Numbered from the stretch's first letter, positions 1 through 8,767 are shown. The stretch is 64,000 nucleotides of DNA from Schaalia hyovaginalis (GCF_014208035.1 NZ_JACHMK010000001.1:2108001-2172000); one strand, 5' to 3'. The notes: a model not told the origin generated them from the sequence alone. Numbers and translations are program-made.

Positions 1-227
1 AGGATGCTCGACACGTCGGACCATTGGAGTTCCTTGATCGCCTCACCGCCCTTGACGGCTCCGGCCCAGCCCTCCATCACGGCGAAGGGGCGCGCACCGA
101 CCGCGAGCGCCGTCCTCACGACGGCCCTCACGGCCGCGTTCATTCCCTGCGCGTCGCCACCGGAGGTGAGGACGCCGATGCGAGTGTTTCCAGTCGAGAC
201 GATCGTCTGACCGAGTTCGATGCCCAT
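1..227 (-). CDS. pfkA: 6-phosphofructokinase, N-terminal part (cut by window edge)
   Basis: This is the N-terminal part of ATP-type phosphofructokinase, which phosphorylates fructose-6-phosphate at the committed step of glycolysis. The reverse strand reads [19 protein letters not shown] about 15 residues after the start; the GGD loop is the ATP-binding glycine motif of the family. The frame is open to base 1, so only about 75 residues are visible. An ATG at 269 in the same frame is possible. However, a -10-like TAGACT lies only 4 nt upstream of it, which would place the transcript start within or after that codon. The start at 227 has a weak GGAACG ribosome site and gives a more usual N-terminus. 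Family assignment is firm; the start is not. Confidence 0.88.
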   Translation of the reverse strand, partial: MGIELGQTIVSTGNTRIGVLTSGGDAQGMNAAVRAVVRTALAVGARPFAVMEGWAGAVKGGEAIKELQWSDVSSI

Positions 228-514
228 GTCGTTCCGTTCTGCCTGAGACTTCTGGCGCGATTGAGTCATGGGCAGTCTATGGCGCATCGACGCTCACGTG
301 TGAAAACGTCCCGAGACGGGAGGGGCTTGATCCACTGCGATCACTGGAAAAGCACGCGTTCACACCCGGCGCACATATTCCCGTTCCTTCGTCGCCGTTC
401 AGGGGCGGGAAGGGCGCGGGGCGCCCTCGTTAGCCGCTCCTTCCCCCTTGCCCGCGGAGCGTCGCCGGCAAGATCATCACCGAGGCGTCCGCCGTCCGAC
501 GATGCTTCCTCTTG

Positions 515-554
515 CCCGCAGGGCATGCCCTCGGCCCGCAGGGCATGCCCTCGG
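515..554. repeat. two tandem copies of a 20-bp palindromic unit
   Basis: Two perfect adjacent copies of a 20-bp unit (515-534 and 535-554), each with the 10-bp palindrome GGGCATGCCC. They lie in the 400-bp non-coding stretch between the minus-strand membrane-protein gene and pfkA. Nothing else was recognised in that stretch apart from a -10-like TAGACT at 279-274 (minus) just upstream of pfkA. Confidence 0.7.
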
Positions 555-634
555 CCCGCGATTGCGCGCAGGCGAGGACGCGAGAATCCCCGCTTCCCGG
601 CCGCGCACTCCATCGACCGGGAGGCGGAGAAGCA

Positions 635-1933
635 TCAATCGAGGCTCGTCGGCAGCGGGAATTCCTTGGATTCCCCACCGACCAGCGTGAAACGGACCTT
701 GTCCGGCACCGAGTCGAGGGGCACGTCGAAGATGAATTTACCGGTCCTGGCCTCGCCCGGCTTGAGCACGTAGTTCTCGAAAGCGAGGAGGTCATGGGGT
801 GCCAGATTCCTCGACTGCCAGAATTCGATTTCCGTGCCGTCTTTGAGGATGTAGGTGATGTCGAGGGCGTCGTAGTAGTCCTCGCCCTCGGCGACGTCGC
901 CCTCGTAGGCGACCTGAACCCTCACGAGGGCGCAGGTCATGCCCGACTCCGGCGAGGACTCGACGACTCCCATCGCATTCGGCGTCACGCCCTGGTACTG
1001 GATGCGCCACGGGCCCAGCCTCATCTCCTCGAAGAGGTTGAATTCGTATCCTGCGGGGAATTGCCCGGTCATCAGCTTCTCCGTCGAGTCCCCGCCATGA
1101 GCGGGTCCGGGATCGGGGGCGGGCTCAGGATCGATGATCGGGACATCGATCGGCGCTTCGGCGCTCCGTTTCACATCGGCGCACCCCTTGAGGCCGAAGA
1201 CGAGCATGAGGATGAGGAGCAGAGCGATGACGATGTAGCCCGCAATGCCCTTCTTCCCGAGGGCGCCGCCCGTGCCGCCGACCGGGGGCATCATCGGGGC
1301 GGGCGGTACGGCTCCGCCGGGAGGGAGGGGCGCGCCGGGCACCTGCTGGCCGAAGGGCTGGGTCGGGGGCTGCGAGCCCTGGAATCCCGGCTGCGGGTAG
1401 CCCTGCTGCTGGGCGTAGGGGCACGGCCCGTGGGCTGAGCGGAAGTTAGGGCCTGAGGAGGCGTGGCGGCTTGTTGGGCCGCTGCTCCGGCCTGCAGAGC
1501 CTGAGCGGGCTGACCGTAGGGCGCGTTCGGCATCGGGGGGGGGGACCGGGGGCTGCTGCGGAGCCGCCTGCTGGAGCATAGCGGGTTGCTGGGGCACGCC
1601 GGGCTGCTGCGATGGCGGAGCGGGCTGGAAGCCTCCCGGTCCCTGAGGCGGGATCCCCGCTTGCTGAGGCATCGGAGGCTGTTGGAGGTAGGGCTGTGAC
1701 TGCGACGCTCCGCCCTGGGCGGGCCGATCTCCGAAGGGCGCCTGCTGAGAGGGCTCCTGAGCTCCCGGCGCCCACTGCGCATAGGGGACGGGCGGGACCG
1801 GTTCCTGAGGAGCCGGCGCGGTACCGCCGAGTCCAGGAGGATTCTGCTGCCCGATCGGGGGCATCAATGGCTGAGCCCCCTCCCCTTCGGGCTCGCCCGA
1901 GCTGCCCGGGTTCGTCATCGGATCATCGCTCAT
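635..1933 (-). CDS. Pro/Gln-rich single-pass membrane protein with extracellular DUF4352-like domain
   Basis: A 432-residue protein of unknown function. The start is ATG 1933, with AAGGAG 9 nt upstream; the open frame extends further but has no better start. Residues 1-235 are low-complexity Pro/Gln/Gly/Ala, followed by one strong membrane helix (GYIVIALLLILMLVFGL). The C-terminal domain of about 130 residues reads like the DUF4352 / telomeric-repeat-binding-factor-2-like extracellular fold (GMTCALVRVQVAYEG, FIFDVPLDSVPDKVRF). Residues ~134-171 are Arg/Ser-rich and unlike both flanks. Here the neighbouring frame instead carries the expected Pro/Gln/Tyr composition, beginning exactly at a C10 run. 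Two compensating frame changes, or two sequence errors, would explain it. The cytosolic-N, external-C orientation is inferred. Confidence 0.72.
   Translation of the reverse strand: MSDDPMTNPGSSGEPEGEGAQPLMPPIGQQNPPGLGGTAPAPQEPVPPVPYAQWAPGAQEPSQQAPFGDRPAQGGASQSQPYLQQPPMPQQAGIPPQGPGGFQPAPPSQQPGVPQQPAMLQQAAPQQPPVPPPDAERALRSARSGSAGRSSGPTSRHASSGPNFRSAHGPCPYAQQQGYPQPGFQGSQPPTQPFGQQVPGAPLPPGGAVPPAPMMPPVGGTGGALGKKGIAGYIVIALLLILMLVFGLKGCADVKRSAEAPIDVPIIDPEPAPDPGPAHGGDSTEKLMTGQFPAGYEFNLFEEMRLGPWRIQYQGVTPNAMGVVESSPESGMTCALVRVQVAYEGDVAEGEDYYDALDITYILKDGTEIEFWQSRNLAPHDLLAFENYVLKPGEARTGKFIFDVPLDSVPDKVRFTLVGGESKEFPLPTSLD
1535..1544. repeat. homopolymer of ten G (C10 on the coding strand)
   Basis: A run of ten G on the plus strand, read as C10 inside the minus-strand Pro/Gln-rich membrane-protein gene. 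Removing one C would switch translation from DAERALRS to MPNAPYGQPAQ, matching the surrounding composition. Homopolymers of this length are typical of slipped-strand mispairing and of sequencing error; the sequence alone cannot tell these apart. Confidence 0.75.
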
Positions 1934-2170
1934 GATGGGCTCCTTCGCACTCGTCGTCGAACGTACGGCAACGATCGCACAGAAGCGGCCTCGGGGGGAG
2001 TACCCAGATAGGTCGGGTTCACCCGCGCGAAGCACCCCAAAGGGTGGGGCCCTCGGATGCGTGGACGCAGTCGGCCAGCGCACCGGTGGACGCCGGGATC
2101 GGAAGTGGGCTCCATCGGATACTGAGAGCAATCGCTGAAACTCCCGCTCAGATCCCGATCCGCGATTCGC

Positions 2171-2374
2171 CCCAAGCGGCCGATCCGGGGGCCATAGCAG
2201 GCCCTGATTCAGACCCCGCCCCACGAACCATCCCAAGCCCCCGCTCCGGGGGCCATAGCAGGCCCTGATTCAGACCCCGCCCCACGAACCATCCCAAGCC
2301 CCCGCTCCGGGAGCCATATCAAGCCCCGATCCAGACCCCGCCCCACGAACCATCCCAAGCCCCCGCTCCGGGAG
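2171..2374. repeat. 61-bp tandem repeat, about 3.3 copies
   Basis: Units start at 2171, 2232, 2293 and 2354 (partial). Copies 2 and 3 are nearly identical; copy 1 diverges at its left end. Core words are CCCAAGCCCCCGCTCCGGG and CAGACCCCGCCCCACGAACC. The array lies in the non-coding block 1934-3131, upstream of the Pro/Gln-rich membrane-protein gene. No gene was recognised in that block. Confidence 0.85.
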
Positions 2375-2459
2375 CTGTGATACTCGTGCCATGACATCCA
2401 CGGCTCGCTCGCACGTGAAGCGCGTGCAGTGGCCCGGGACGCGGCCCCTCCCCCTCTCC

Positions 2460-2576
2460 GACAACAACTCCGACACCCGCTCAAGCATCACTGACAACAA
2501 CTCGGACAGGCCACACCCTGCCCCCCCGGCAACAACTCAGACAGGCCACACCCCGACCCTGACAACAACTCGGAAA
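2460..2576 (-). repeat. array of four 16-bp repeats (minus orientation)
   Basis: Four copies of GACAACAACTCGGACA on the plus strand (TGTCCGAGTTGTTGTC on the minus) begin at 2460, 2493, 2528 and 2561, spaced 33, 35 and 33 bp. Copies differ at one to three positions. The same motif family recurs in the opposite orientation at 2621-2755, so the two arrays face each other across a core of about 45 bp. Confidence 0.8.
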
Positions 2577-2620
2577 TTCAAGAGGGTTTCAAGCGAAAAA
2601 GGGGCGTTTTGGCCGATTAC

Positions 2621-2755
2621 TGATCGACTTGTAGCCGCCCTCCCCCTCATCGGTGTCCGACCTGTAGCCAGCAACCCGCAGAAGACCCCACTCCACTGTC
2701 CGACTTGTAGCCAGCACCCCACGGGAACCCCGCTCCTGTTGTCCGACTTGTAGCC
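2621..2755 (+). repeat. array of four 16-bp repeats (plus orientation)
   Basis: Four copies of TGTCCGACTTGTAGCC begin at 2621, 2654, 2697 and 2740, spaced 33, 43 and 43 bp. The first copy reads TGATCGACTTGTAGCC. The consensus matches the reverse complement of the preceding array at 13 of 16 positions, making an inverted pair of arrays. Function is unknown; a binding-site cluster is one possibility. Confidence 0.8.
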
Positions 2756-2803
2756 GCATCCGGGTCCGCAAGGAGAGGGGAAGGCGCATAACCCTCACCT
2801 CAT

Positions 2804-2844
2804 GGGGTTGTCCCGCTCCGCCGTCGGCGGAGCGGGACAACCCC
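2804..2844. terminator. perfect 19-bp inverted repeat with 3-nt loop
   Basis: GGGGTTGTCCCGCTCCGCC (2804-2822) is followed by GTC and its exact reverse complement (2826-2844). It lies downstream of the minus-strand symporter gene, so it may end that transcript. It is 290 bp away from the stop codon and lacks a T-tract, so a structural or recombination role is equally possible. Confidence 0.5.
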
Positions 2845-2866
2845 CAGAGATCCAACCCGACTCGGG

Positions 2867-3108
2867 TCACCCCGTTCCGGGCCCGCCAGACCCGAGCCGA
2901 CCCGATCCTGGCCAGCCGGAACCGATCCGACCGAGTCCAGACCAACTCAGACCCAGACCGACCCAAGCCAGCTCACCCCGTTCCGGGCCCGTCAAACCCG
3001 AGCCGACCCAACTCAGACCCAGACCAGCCGGCCCCAGACCAGCCGGATCCGGAGCGGCCCCGACGGCCCCGACGGCCTCGACGAACCGGGCGAACCGGGC
3101 GAACCGGG
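2867..3108. repeat. 37-bp direct repeats and a 9-bp tandem repeat
   Basis: A 37-bp segment at 2867-2903 recurs at 2973-3009 with two or three differences (106-bp spacing). Three perfect copies of CGAACCGGG follow at 3082-3108, just before the symporter stop codon. Together with the arrays to the left, this makes 1934-3131 an unusually repeat-dense non-coding region. Confidence 0.75.
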
Positions 3109-3131
3109 CGAGCCCGATCGAAGCGGAAGGC

Positions 3132-4469
3132 TCAGGCGGATGCGCCCTGCTCGACGACCGCGTTCTGAGCGGCCGAGGCCGCGAGCTCCTCGGCGCTCAC
3201 GACGCCCTCGACGGAGACCTTGTCCAGGTAGGCCATGCCGTCGAATGCGAGCTCACGGGCGTTCTCAGGGTCGCCCTCGGCGCCGATCCGGCCGTCGGCG
3301 AGCTTGTCGACGACGATCGCGATCGCACCGTCCCCGGTAACGTTGGTGGCCGTGCCGAAGGAATCGAGGGCGATGTAGGTCGCGATCATGAGCGCGACCT
3401 GCGCGTCGTTGAAGCCGAGCATCGAGGAGAGGAGGCCCGTGGCCGCCATGATGGCGCCGCCGGGCACGCCCGGCGCCGCGACCATCGTGATGCCGAGCAT
3501 GAAGATGAATCCGACCCACTGGGCCGCGGAGACGTCGATGCCCTGAGTGAACACGATCGCGAAGGCGAATGCGAAGATCTTCGAGGTCGAACCCGCGAGG
3601 TGGATCGTCGCGCACAGCGGGATGGTGAAGGAGGCGACGGCGTCGGAGATGCCGTTCTTCTTCGCCTGACGCAGGGTCACGGGGATCGTCGCCGCCGAGG
3701 AGGAGGTGCCGAGGGCCGTGAGGTAGGCGGGCATCATCGTCAGGAGGGACTTGATCGGGTTCTTTTTGCCGATGGCGCCTGCGACGATGTACTGCGTGAG
3801 GAGGATGACGACCTCGAGGAGGAGGACGACGACGACCACTCGCACGAGGGTCCGCATGATGCTCCACGCCTCGCCGGTGTACGTGAGGTTGAGGAAGATG
3901 CCGAAGATGTGGAGCGGGAGCAGCGGGATGATGATCTTCTCGATGAGCTTCGTGATGATCGCGCGGAATTCGATGAAGCCCTTGCGCAGGACGCCGCGGG
4001 GGACCATCGACAGGCCGATGCCGACGACGAAGGACAGGAGCAGCGCGGTCATGACCTGGAGCGCTGCGGGCATTTCGACCGTGAAGTAGGTGTCGAGGGC
4101 GGAGCCCGGTTCCTTCACATCGGCGAGGCCGGCGCCGAGGAGCTTCGGGAAGGTCGCCGCGCTCACGAGGTAGGTGAGGAATCCGGAGAAGAGGGTCGAG
4201 CCGTAGGCGATCGCGGCGGTGATGCCGAGCCACTTGCCCGCGCCGCGGCCGAGGTCGGCGATCGCAGGAGTGACGAGGCCGATGATGATGAGCGGAATCG
4301 AGAAGGAGAGGAACTGGCTGAACAGGGAGGAGAAGGTCGCGAAGATCCTGCCGACTGAAAGCGGAACCAGATGGGCGTCGCCGACTTTCAGCGAGCCGAG
4401 AATGAGGGCGAGGATGATCGCCACGAGCACCCAGAAGAGGATGCCGCTCTTCTCAATGAACTTTCGCAT
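3132..4469 (-). CDS. dicarboxylate/amino acid:cation symporter (DAACS family)
   Basis: A 445-residue inner-membrane secondary transporter that would import dicarboxylates or acidic amino acids with Na+ or H+. Family signatures are clear: GTSSSAATIPVTL (serine-rich re-entrant loop, about residue 265), VAAPGVPGGAIMA (second hairpin) and DSFGTATNVTGDGAIA, the variant here of the NxxGD substrate/cation-binding helix. Several hydrophobic helices and the normal family length support a complete gene. ATG 4469 is preferred over the longer frame because AGGA lies at the right distance upstream. Substrate is not predictable; a dicarboxylate would fit the fumarase, Sdh and Icd genes in the window. The gene appears monocistronic. 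Confidence 0.88.
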   Translation of the reverse strand: MRKFIEKSGILFWVLVAIILALILGSLKVGDAHLVPLSVGRIFATFSSLFSQFLSFSIPLIIIGLVTPAIADLGRGAGKWLGITAAIAYGSTLFSGFLTYLVSAATFPKLLGAGLADVKEPGSALDTYFTVEMPAALQVMTALLLSFVVGIGLSMVPRGVLRKGFIEFRAIITKLIEKIIIPLLPLHIFGIFLNLTYTGEAWSIMRTLVRVVVVVLLLEVVILLTQYIVAGAIGKKNPIKSLLTMMPAYLTALGTSSSAATIPVTLRQAKKNGISDAVASFTIPLCATIHLAGSTSKIFAFAFAIVFTQGIDVSAAQWVGFIFMLGITMVAAPGVPGGAIMAATGLLSSMLGFNDAQVALMIATYIALDSFGTATNVTGDGAIAIVVDKLADGRIGAEGDPENARELAFDGMAYLDKVSVEGVVSAEELAASAAQNAVVEQGASA

Positions 4470-4589
4470 AACCGATCCTGACGTGTGTTTGACCAATGCT
4501 TAGGCCCAGCATGCCCATAGAGGCTCGGGGACGCGAAATGCCCTCAGGGCCATCCCACAATGCGAGAAACACGCTCCCGACATGAGTGC

Positions 4590-4617
4590 GGGGCGGCGGG
4601 AGGAATCCCGCCGCCCC
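4590..4617 (-). terminator. terminator hairpin downstream of icd
   Basis: A perfect 12-bp GC stem (GGGGCGGCGGGA / TCCCGCCGCCCC) with a four-base loop, 120 bp after the icd stop codon on the minus strand. There is no T-tract, as is common for actinobacterial hairpins. The rest of 4470-4736 shows no gene. Confidence 0.6.
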
Positions 4618-4736
4618 GGCGGCATCGGGCGGAAGCGCTCGCATCTTCTGCTCGACGCCGCCCGCGGCACCCGCGCGCCGAACCCGCCCCTGGGGGCGCC
4701 GGCGCGAGAAGGAGGCGCTCATCGGCGATGAGGCGT

Positions 4737-5954
4737 TCAGACCAGTCGAGCCTTCAAGTCCTCGTCGAGCGCTTCGAGGAAGCCCTGCGTGGTGAGCCAC
4801 GGCGCATCCGGGTCGATGAGGCGCGCGAGGTCCTTCGTCATGCGTCCGGAGGCGACGGTCGAGATCACGACCTCCTCCAGGGTGCGGGCGAATCCGATGA
4901 CCTCGGGCGCGTTGTCGAGCTTGCCGCGATGGGCGAGACCGCGGGTCCAGGCGAAGATCGAGGCGATCGGGTTCGTCGAAGTCACCTCGCCGCGCTGGTG
5001 ACGGCGGTAGTGGCGCGTGACGGTGCCGTGGGCGGCCTCGGCCTCCATCGTGCGCCCGTCGGGGGTGACGAGGACGGAGGTCATGAGCCCGAGCGATCCG
5101 AAGCCCTGGGCGACGGTATCGGACTGGACGTCGCCGTCGTAGTTCTTGCAGGCCCACACGTAGCCACCGCTCCATTTGAGGGAGGAGGCGACCATGTCGT
5201 CGATGAGGCGGTGCTCGTAGCGCAGGCCCGCCTTCTCGAAGCGCTCCTTGTACTCGCGTTCGAAGACGTCGGCGAAGATGTCCTTGAAGGCGCCGTCGTA
5301 GGCCTTGAGGATCGTGTTCTTCGTCGAGAGGTAGACCGGGTAGTTGCGGTCGAGCCCGTATTCGAAGGAGGCGCGGGCGAAGTCGGCGATCGACTCGTTG
5401 AAGTTGTACATGCCCATCGTGACGCCCCCGCCCTCGGGCATGCGGATCACTTCGTGCTGGATCGGCTCGGAGCCGTCGTCGGGCGTGTAGGTGAGGGTGA
5501 TCGTACCCGCGCCGGGCACCTTGAAGTCGGTCGCGCGGTACTGGTCGCCGAAGGCGTGGCGGCCGACGACGATGGGCTTGGTCCAGTGGGGGACGAGCCT
5601 GGGGATGTTGTCGATGATGATCGGCTCGCGGAAGACGACGCCGCCGAGGATATTGCGGATCGTCCCGTTCGGGGACTTCCACATCTTCTTGAGGCCGAAT
5701 TCCTCGACGCGCGCCTCGTCGGGGGTGATGGTCGCGCATTTGATTCCGACGCCGTGTTCCTTGATGGCGTTGGCGGCGTCGATGGTCACCTGGTCGTCGG
5801 TGGCGTCGCGGTTCTGGATGGAGAGGTCGTAGTAGCGCAGGTCGAGATCGAGATAGGGGAAGATCAGGCGGTCTTTGATGAACTGCCAGATGATGCGGGT
5901 CATCTCATCGCCGTCGAGATCGACGACGGGACCGGCGACCTTGATTTTCGACAT
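4737..5954 (-). CDS. icd: NADP-dependent isocitrate dehydrogenase, homodimeric eukaryote-like type
   Basis: A 405-residue cytosolic enzyme that oxidatively decarboxylates isocitrate to 2-oxoglutarate with NADP+, feeding glutamate synthesis and NADPH. The N-terminus [18 protein letters not shown], the substrate segment [12 protein letters not shown] and the metal-binding region [18 protein letters not shown] are those of the type II (eukaryote-like) dimeric family, not of the 740-residue monomeric IDH common in other actinobacteria. Length is typical. ATG 5954 has GGAGG 6 nt upstream. A DUF3017 gene lies 187 bp upstream on the same strand, and a hairpin follows the stop codon. Confidence 0.95.
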   Translation of the reverse strand: MSKIKVAGPVVDLDGDEMTRIIWQFIKDRLIFPYLDLDLRYYDLSIQNRDATDDQVTIDAANAIKEHGVGIKCATITPDEARVEEFGLKKMWKSPNGTIRNILGGVVFREPIIIDNIPRLVPHWTKPIVVGRHAFGDQYRATDFKVPGAGTITLTYTPDDGSEPIQHEVIRMPEGGGVTMGMYNFNESIADFARASFEYGLDRNYPVYLSTKNTILKAYDGAFKDIFADVFEREYKERFEKAGLRYEHRLIDDMVASSLKWSGGYVWACKNYDGDVQSDTVAQGFGSLGLMTSVLVTPDGRTMEAEAAHGTVTRHYRRHQRGEVTSTNPIASIFAWTRGLAHRGKLDNAPEVIGFARTLEEVVISTVASGRMTKDLARLIDPDAPWLTTQGFLEALDEDLKARLV

Positions 5955-6141
5955 GTGTCCTCCGGGGCTGCGGTTCGGGGAGCGGCGCTCCTGCAAAATT
6001 TATCTCGACATCGAGATTACTTGATTGTGCGCTCCCGGGCGCGCGCTTTCAAGACCCGATCCGTCCAACCCCGCCCGAGGGGCGCCTTCGCCCTCGACGA
6101 TCCCGATCCCCGCGGGCGGAAGCGCCCGCTCAGACGATCAC

Positions 6142-6417
6142 TCAGCCGATGCCCATCGTCGCCGTGAAGGGCGAGAAGTACCACAGGGCCAGGGCGATGC
6201 CCGCCAGGACCGCCGAATCCATCCAGCGATTCCTCGAGGCGAACCAGGGGCGCCCCGGAAGGAGCAGGCGCAAGAGCGCCATCGCGCCAAGGGTCGCCGC
6301 GAGCGCGAGAACCGCGCGGTGCGGATGATTCGTCAGGGCGAAGCCGACGACCGCGGCCAGGCCACCCAGGGACACGAGCACGGTCGCCCACTGCCACCAG
6401 ATGGCCGGGCCCGGCAT
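6142..6417 (-). CDS. small DUF3017-type membrane protein
   Basis: About 91 residues with three predicted membrane helices (WATVLVSLGGLAAVVGFAL; AVLALAATLGAMALLRLLL; AVLAGIALALWYF), the pattern of actinobacterial DUF3017 proteins. Function is unknown. In related genomes such genes often lie near folD and TCA-cycle genes (from memory); here icd follows on the same strand. ATG 6417 has GAAGG upstream. An in-frame GTG nine codons earlier (VIDSSEGDRM) is a reasonable alternative. Confidence 0.6.
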   Translation of the reverse strand: MPGPAIWWQWATVLVSLGGLAAVVGFALTNHPHRAVLALAATLGAMALLRLLLPGRPWFASRNRWMDSAVLAGIALALWYFSPFTATMGIG

Positions 6418-6510
6418 CCTGTCGCCTTCGCTGGAGTCAATCACGCCCACCACCTTAACGGTCGCGGGGGAGCGCGGGCGCCCGGGAGGAAACCCCTCCC
6501 CTTGCGGCTC

Positions 6511-6540
6511 TTGACAAGACGGCGGGGCGGGGTCTGTAAT
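6511..6540 (+). promoter_or_regulatory. promoter of the GH3-GPH-tetR operon
   Basis: TTGACA at 6511-6516 and TGTAAT at 6535-6540, separated by 18 bp. This is a near-consensus vegetative promoter with an expected transcript start near 6547, inside the adjacent palindromic operator. Confidence 0.7.
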
Positions 6541-6546
6541 TCTCAT

Positions 6547-6564
6547 ACCGACCAACTAGTCGGT
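6547..6564. promoter_or_regulatory. palindromic TetR-type operator over the transcription start
   Basis: ACCGAC-CAACTA-GTCGGT has perfect 6-bp arms and a 6-bp spacer, resembling ACCGAC/GTCGGT operators bound by many TetR-family repressors. Its place immediately after the -10 box suits steric repression by the TetR protein encoded third in this operon. That pairing is inferred. Confidence 0.65.
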
Positions 6565-6601
6565 TTGTTGATTGCAATGGAGCACATCAAAGGAGGATCC
6601 C

Positions 6602-8767
6602 ATGACGGCGACGCCGTTCGAAGACTCGGTCCGCGCAGTCGAACAGGGCGCCGACCCTTTCGCCGAGGCCGAGAAACTCTACGACCAGCTCAGCGACGAG
6701 GAACGACTGTCCCTGCTCGACGGAGACACGCCCTTCTGGGAGGGCATGTCCGACATGATGCAGATCGGATACAACACCGTCCCCTACGTCCACGGTCGGA
6801 TCGACCGCCTCGGAATCCCCGGGACCCGCTTCGTCGACGGCCCACGCGGATGCGTCAGCGCGAACGGCACCGCCTTCCCCGTCTCGATGGCGCGCGGCGC
6901 CACCTGGGACACCGACCTCGAAGAGAGGGTCGGGGACGCGATCGGCACCGAGGTCCGCGCCGTCGGCGGCAACTTCTTCGGCGGGGTGTGCATCAACCTG
7001 CCCCGCCACCCCGCCTGGGGGCGCATCCAGGAGACCTACGGCGAGGACACGTGCATCCTGGGCGAGATGGGCGCCGCCCTCACCCGCGGCATCCAGCGCC
7101 ACGCCATGGCCTGCGCCAAGCACTACGCCCTGAACTCCATGGAGAACAAGCGCTTCGAGGTCGACGTCACCGTCGACGAGGCCACCCTCCACGAGCAGTA
7201 CCTGCCCCACTTCAAGCGGACCGTCGACGAGGGCGTCGCCGCGATCATGAGCGCCTACAACTCCGTCAACGGCGAGTGGGCCGGGCAGAACCGCTACCTC
7301 CTCACCACCGTGCTGCGCGAGCAGTGGGGCTGGGAGGGCATCACCGTCTCCGACTTCATCTGGGGCCTGCGCAACGGCCCCGCCTCCCTCAAGGCCGGTC
7401 TCGATCTCGAGGAGCCCTTCACCCAGCAGCGCAAGGAGCAGATGACCGGGGCACTCGAGGCCGGTGAGGTCTCCTGGGACGATGTGCGCCGCAGCGCCGT
7501 GCGCCTCCTGGGCGCCCAGCTGCGCTCCTACGCCACCCGTGACGACGTCCCCGAGGACCTGACCCTCCTCGCCAGTGACGAGCACCGCGCCCTCGCGCGC
7601 GAGGTCGCGAACCGCTCCATGACCCTGCTCAAGAACGACGACGTCGACGGCGTGCCCGTCCTGCCGCTGCCCGAGCAGCCGACCACGATCGCGGTCATCG
7701 GTCGCCTGGCCACGGCCGAGAACATGGGCGACGCCGGCTCCTCCAAGGTCCGTCCCCCGAGTTACGTCACACCGCTGGAAGGCCTGACGGCCCGCTACCC
7801 GCAGGCGCAGGTCCTGCACGTCGAGGCCGACGACCCTCAGGCCGCCGCCGAGGCCGCCGCGAAGGCGGACGTGGCCGTGGTCGTCGCCGGCTTCACCAAG
7901 CACGACGAGGGCGAGTGGGTCGGCACCGACACCATGACCAACCCCGTCCTGCGCAGCCTCTACCCGCCGCTGCCCGAGGGCGCCTCCGAGCCCGCGGGCG
8001 ACTCCAACTCGATCATGACCGACGGCTACGGCGGCGACCGCGCCGCCCTCGGCCTGCGCGCCGTCGACGAGGAGATCATCACGGCGGTCGCAGCCGCCAA
8101 CCCGCGCACCGTCGTCGCCCTCGTAGGCGCCGGCACGATCATGATGGAGGCCTGGCGCTCGAAGGTCCCCGCCATCGTCATGATGTGGTACGCCGGCATG
8201 GAGGGCGGCCACGCCCTCGCCGACGTCCTCAGCGGCGCCGTCAACCCCTCCGGCCGCCTACCCTTCTCCATCCCGACCAGCGAGGACCACCTGCCCGCCT
8301 TCGACCGCACGTGGACGACCGTCACCTACGACCGGTGGCACGGCCAGAGGCTCCTGGACCGCCTCGGCGTCGAGGCGGCCTTCCCCCTGGGCTGGGGCCT
8401 GTCCTACACGACCTACCGGCTCGACGACGCCCGGGTCACCGCCTCCACCGGCGAGGGCGCCGACCGCGTCCTCACCGTGCGCGCCACCGTGTCCAACACC
8501 GGCGGGCGTGACGGCATCCAGGTCGTGCAGGTCTACGGCCGCGGCGGCGAGCACGCCGACGAGACCCAGCTGCTCGGCTTCGCCACGGTCGAGGTGCCCG
8601 CCGGCCGCAGCCGCGAGGTGGACGTGCCGGTGCGCCTGACCCAGCTCGGCTCCTGGGACGCCGACGCCGGACGCATCGTCCTGGCCGACGGCCCCGTCGA
8701 GCTCGAGGTCGCCTTCCACGCCCACGACGCGGGTGCGATCACCTTCGACGGGCAGGTCCGAGCATGA
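6602..8767 (+). CDS. glycoside hydrolase family 3 protein (beta-glucosidase-like)
   Basis: A 721-residue exo-acting glycosidase. The N-terminal TIM-barrel has the GH3 catalytic aspartate in ITVSDF (D251) and the substrate-binding AKHYALNS (K173-H174). The second domain contains GVEAAFPLGWGLSYT, and a C-terminal fibronectin-III-like domain (about 620-715) carries the GFATVEVPAG motif. No signal peptide is visible, so it should act in the cytoplasm on imported glycosides. ATG 6602 follows AAGGAGG. Its stop overlaps the start of the GPH symporter (ATGA), giving tight coupling with an uptake system. The sugar specificity cannot be read from the sequence. Confidence 0.9.
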   Translation: MTATPFEDSVRAVEQGADPFAEAEKLYDQLSDEERLSLLDGDTPFWEGMSDMMQIGYNTVPYVHGRIDRLGIPGTRFVDGPRGCVSANGTAFPVSMARGATWDTDLEERVGDAIGTEVRAVGGNFFGGVCINLPRHPAWGRIQETYGEDTCILGEMGAALTRGIQRHAMACAKHYALNSMENKRFEVDVTVDEATLHEQYLPHFKRTVDEGVAAIMSAYNSVNGEWAGQNRYLLTTVLREQWGWEGITVSDFIWGLRNGPASLKAGLDLEEPFTQQRKEQMTGALEAGEVSWDDVRRSAVRLLGAQLRSYATRDDVPEDLTLLASDEHRALAREVANRSMTLLKNDDVDGVPVLPLPEQPTTIAVIGRLATAENMGDAGSSKVRPPSYVTPLEGLTARYPQAQVLHVEADDPQAAAEAAAKADVAVVVAGFTKHDEGEWVGTDTMTNPVLRSLYPPLPEGASEPAGDSNSIMTDGYGGDRAALGLRAVDEEIITAVAAANPRTVVALVGAGTIMMEAWRSKVPAIVMMWYAGMEGGHALADVLSGAVNPSGRLPFSIPTSEDHLPAFDRTWTTVTYDRWHGQRLLDRLGVEAAFPLGWGLSYTTYRLDDARVTASTGEGADRVLTVRATVSNTGGRDGIQVVQVYGRGGEHADETQLLGFATVEVPAGRSREVDVPVRLTQLGSWDADAGRIVLADGPVELEVAFHAHDAGAITFDGQVRA

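Noticed and set aside
1934..2236. N-terminal extension of the Pro/Gln-rich membrane protein
   Set aside because: The frame is open, but ATG 1933 has AAGGAG at ideal spacing and the extra 101 residues run into the 61-bp repeat without protein-like features.
2460..2755. CRISPR array
   Set aside because: Repeats are only 16 bp, imperfect, in two opposite orientations, with 17-27 bp gaps, and no cas genes are nearby.
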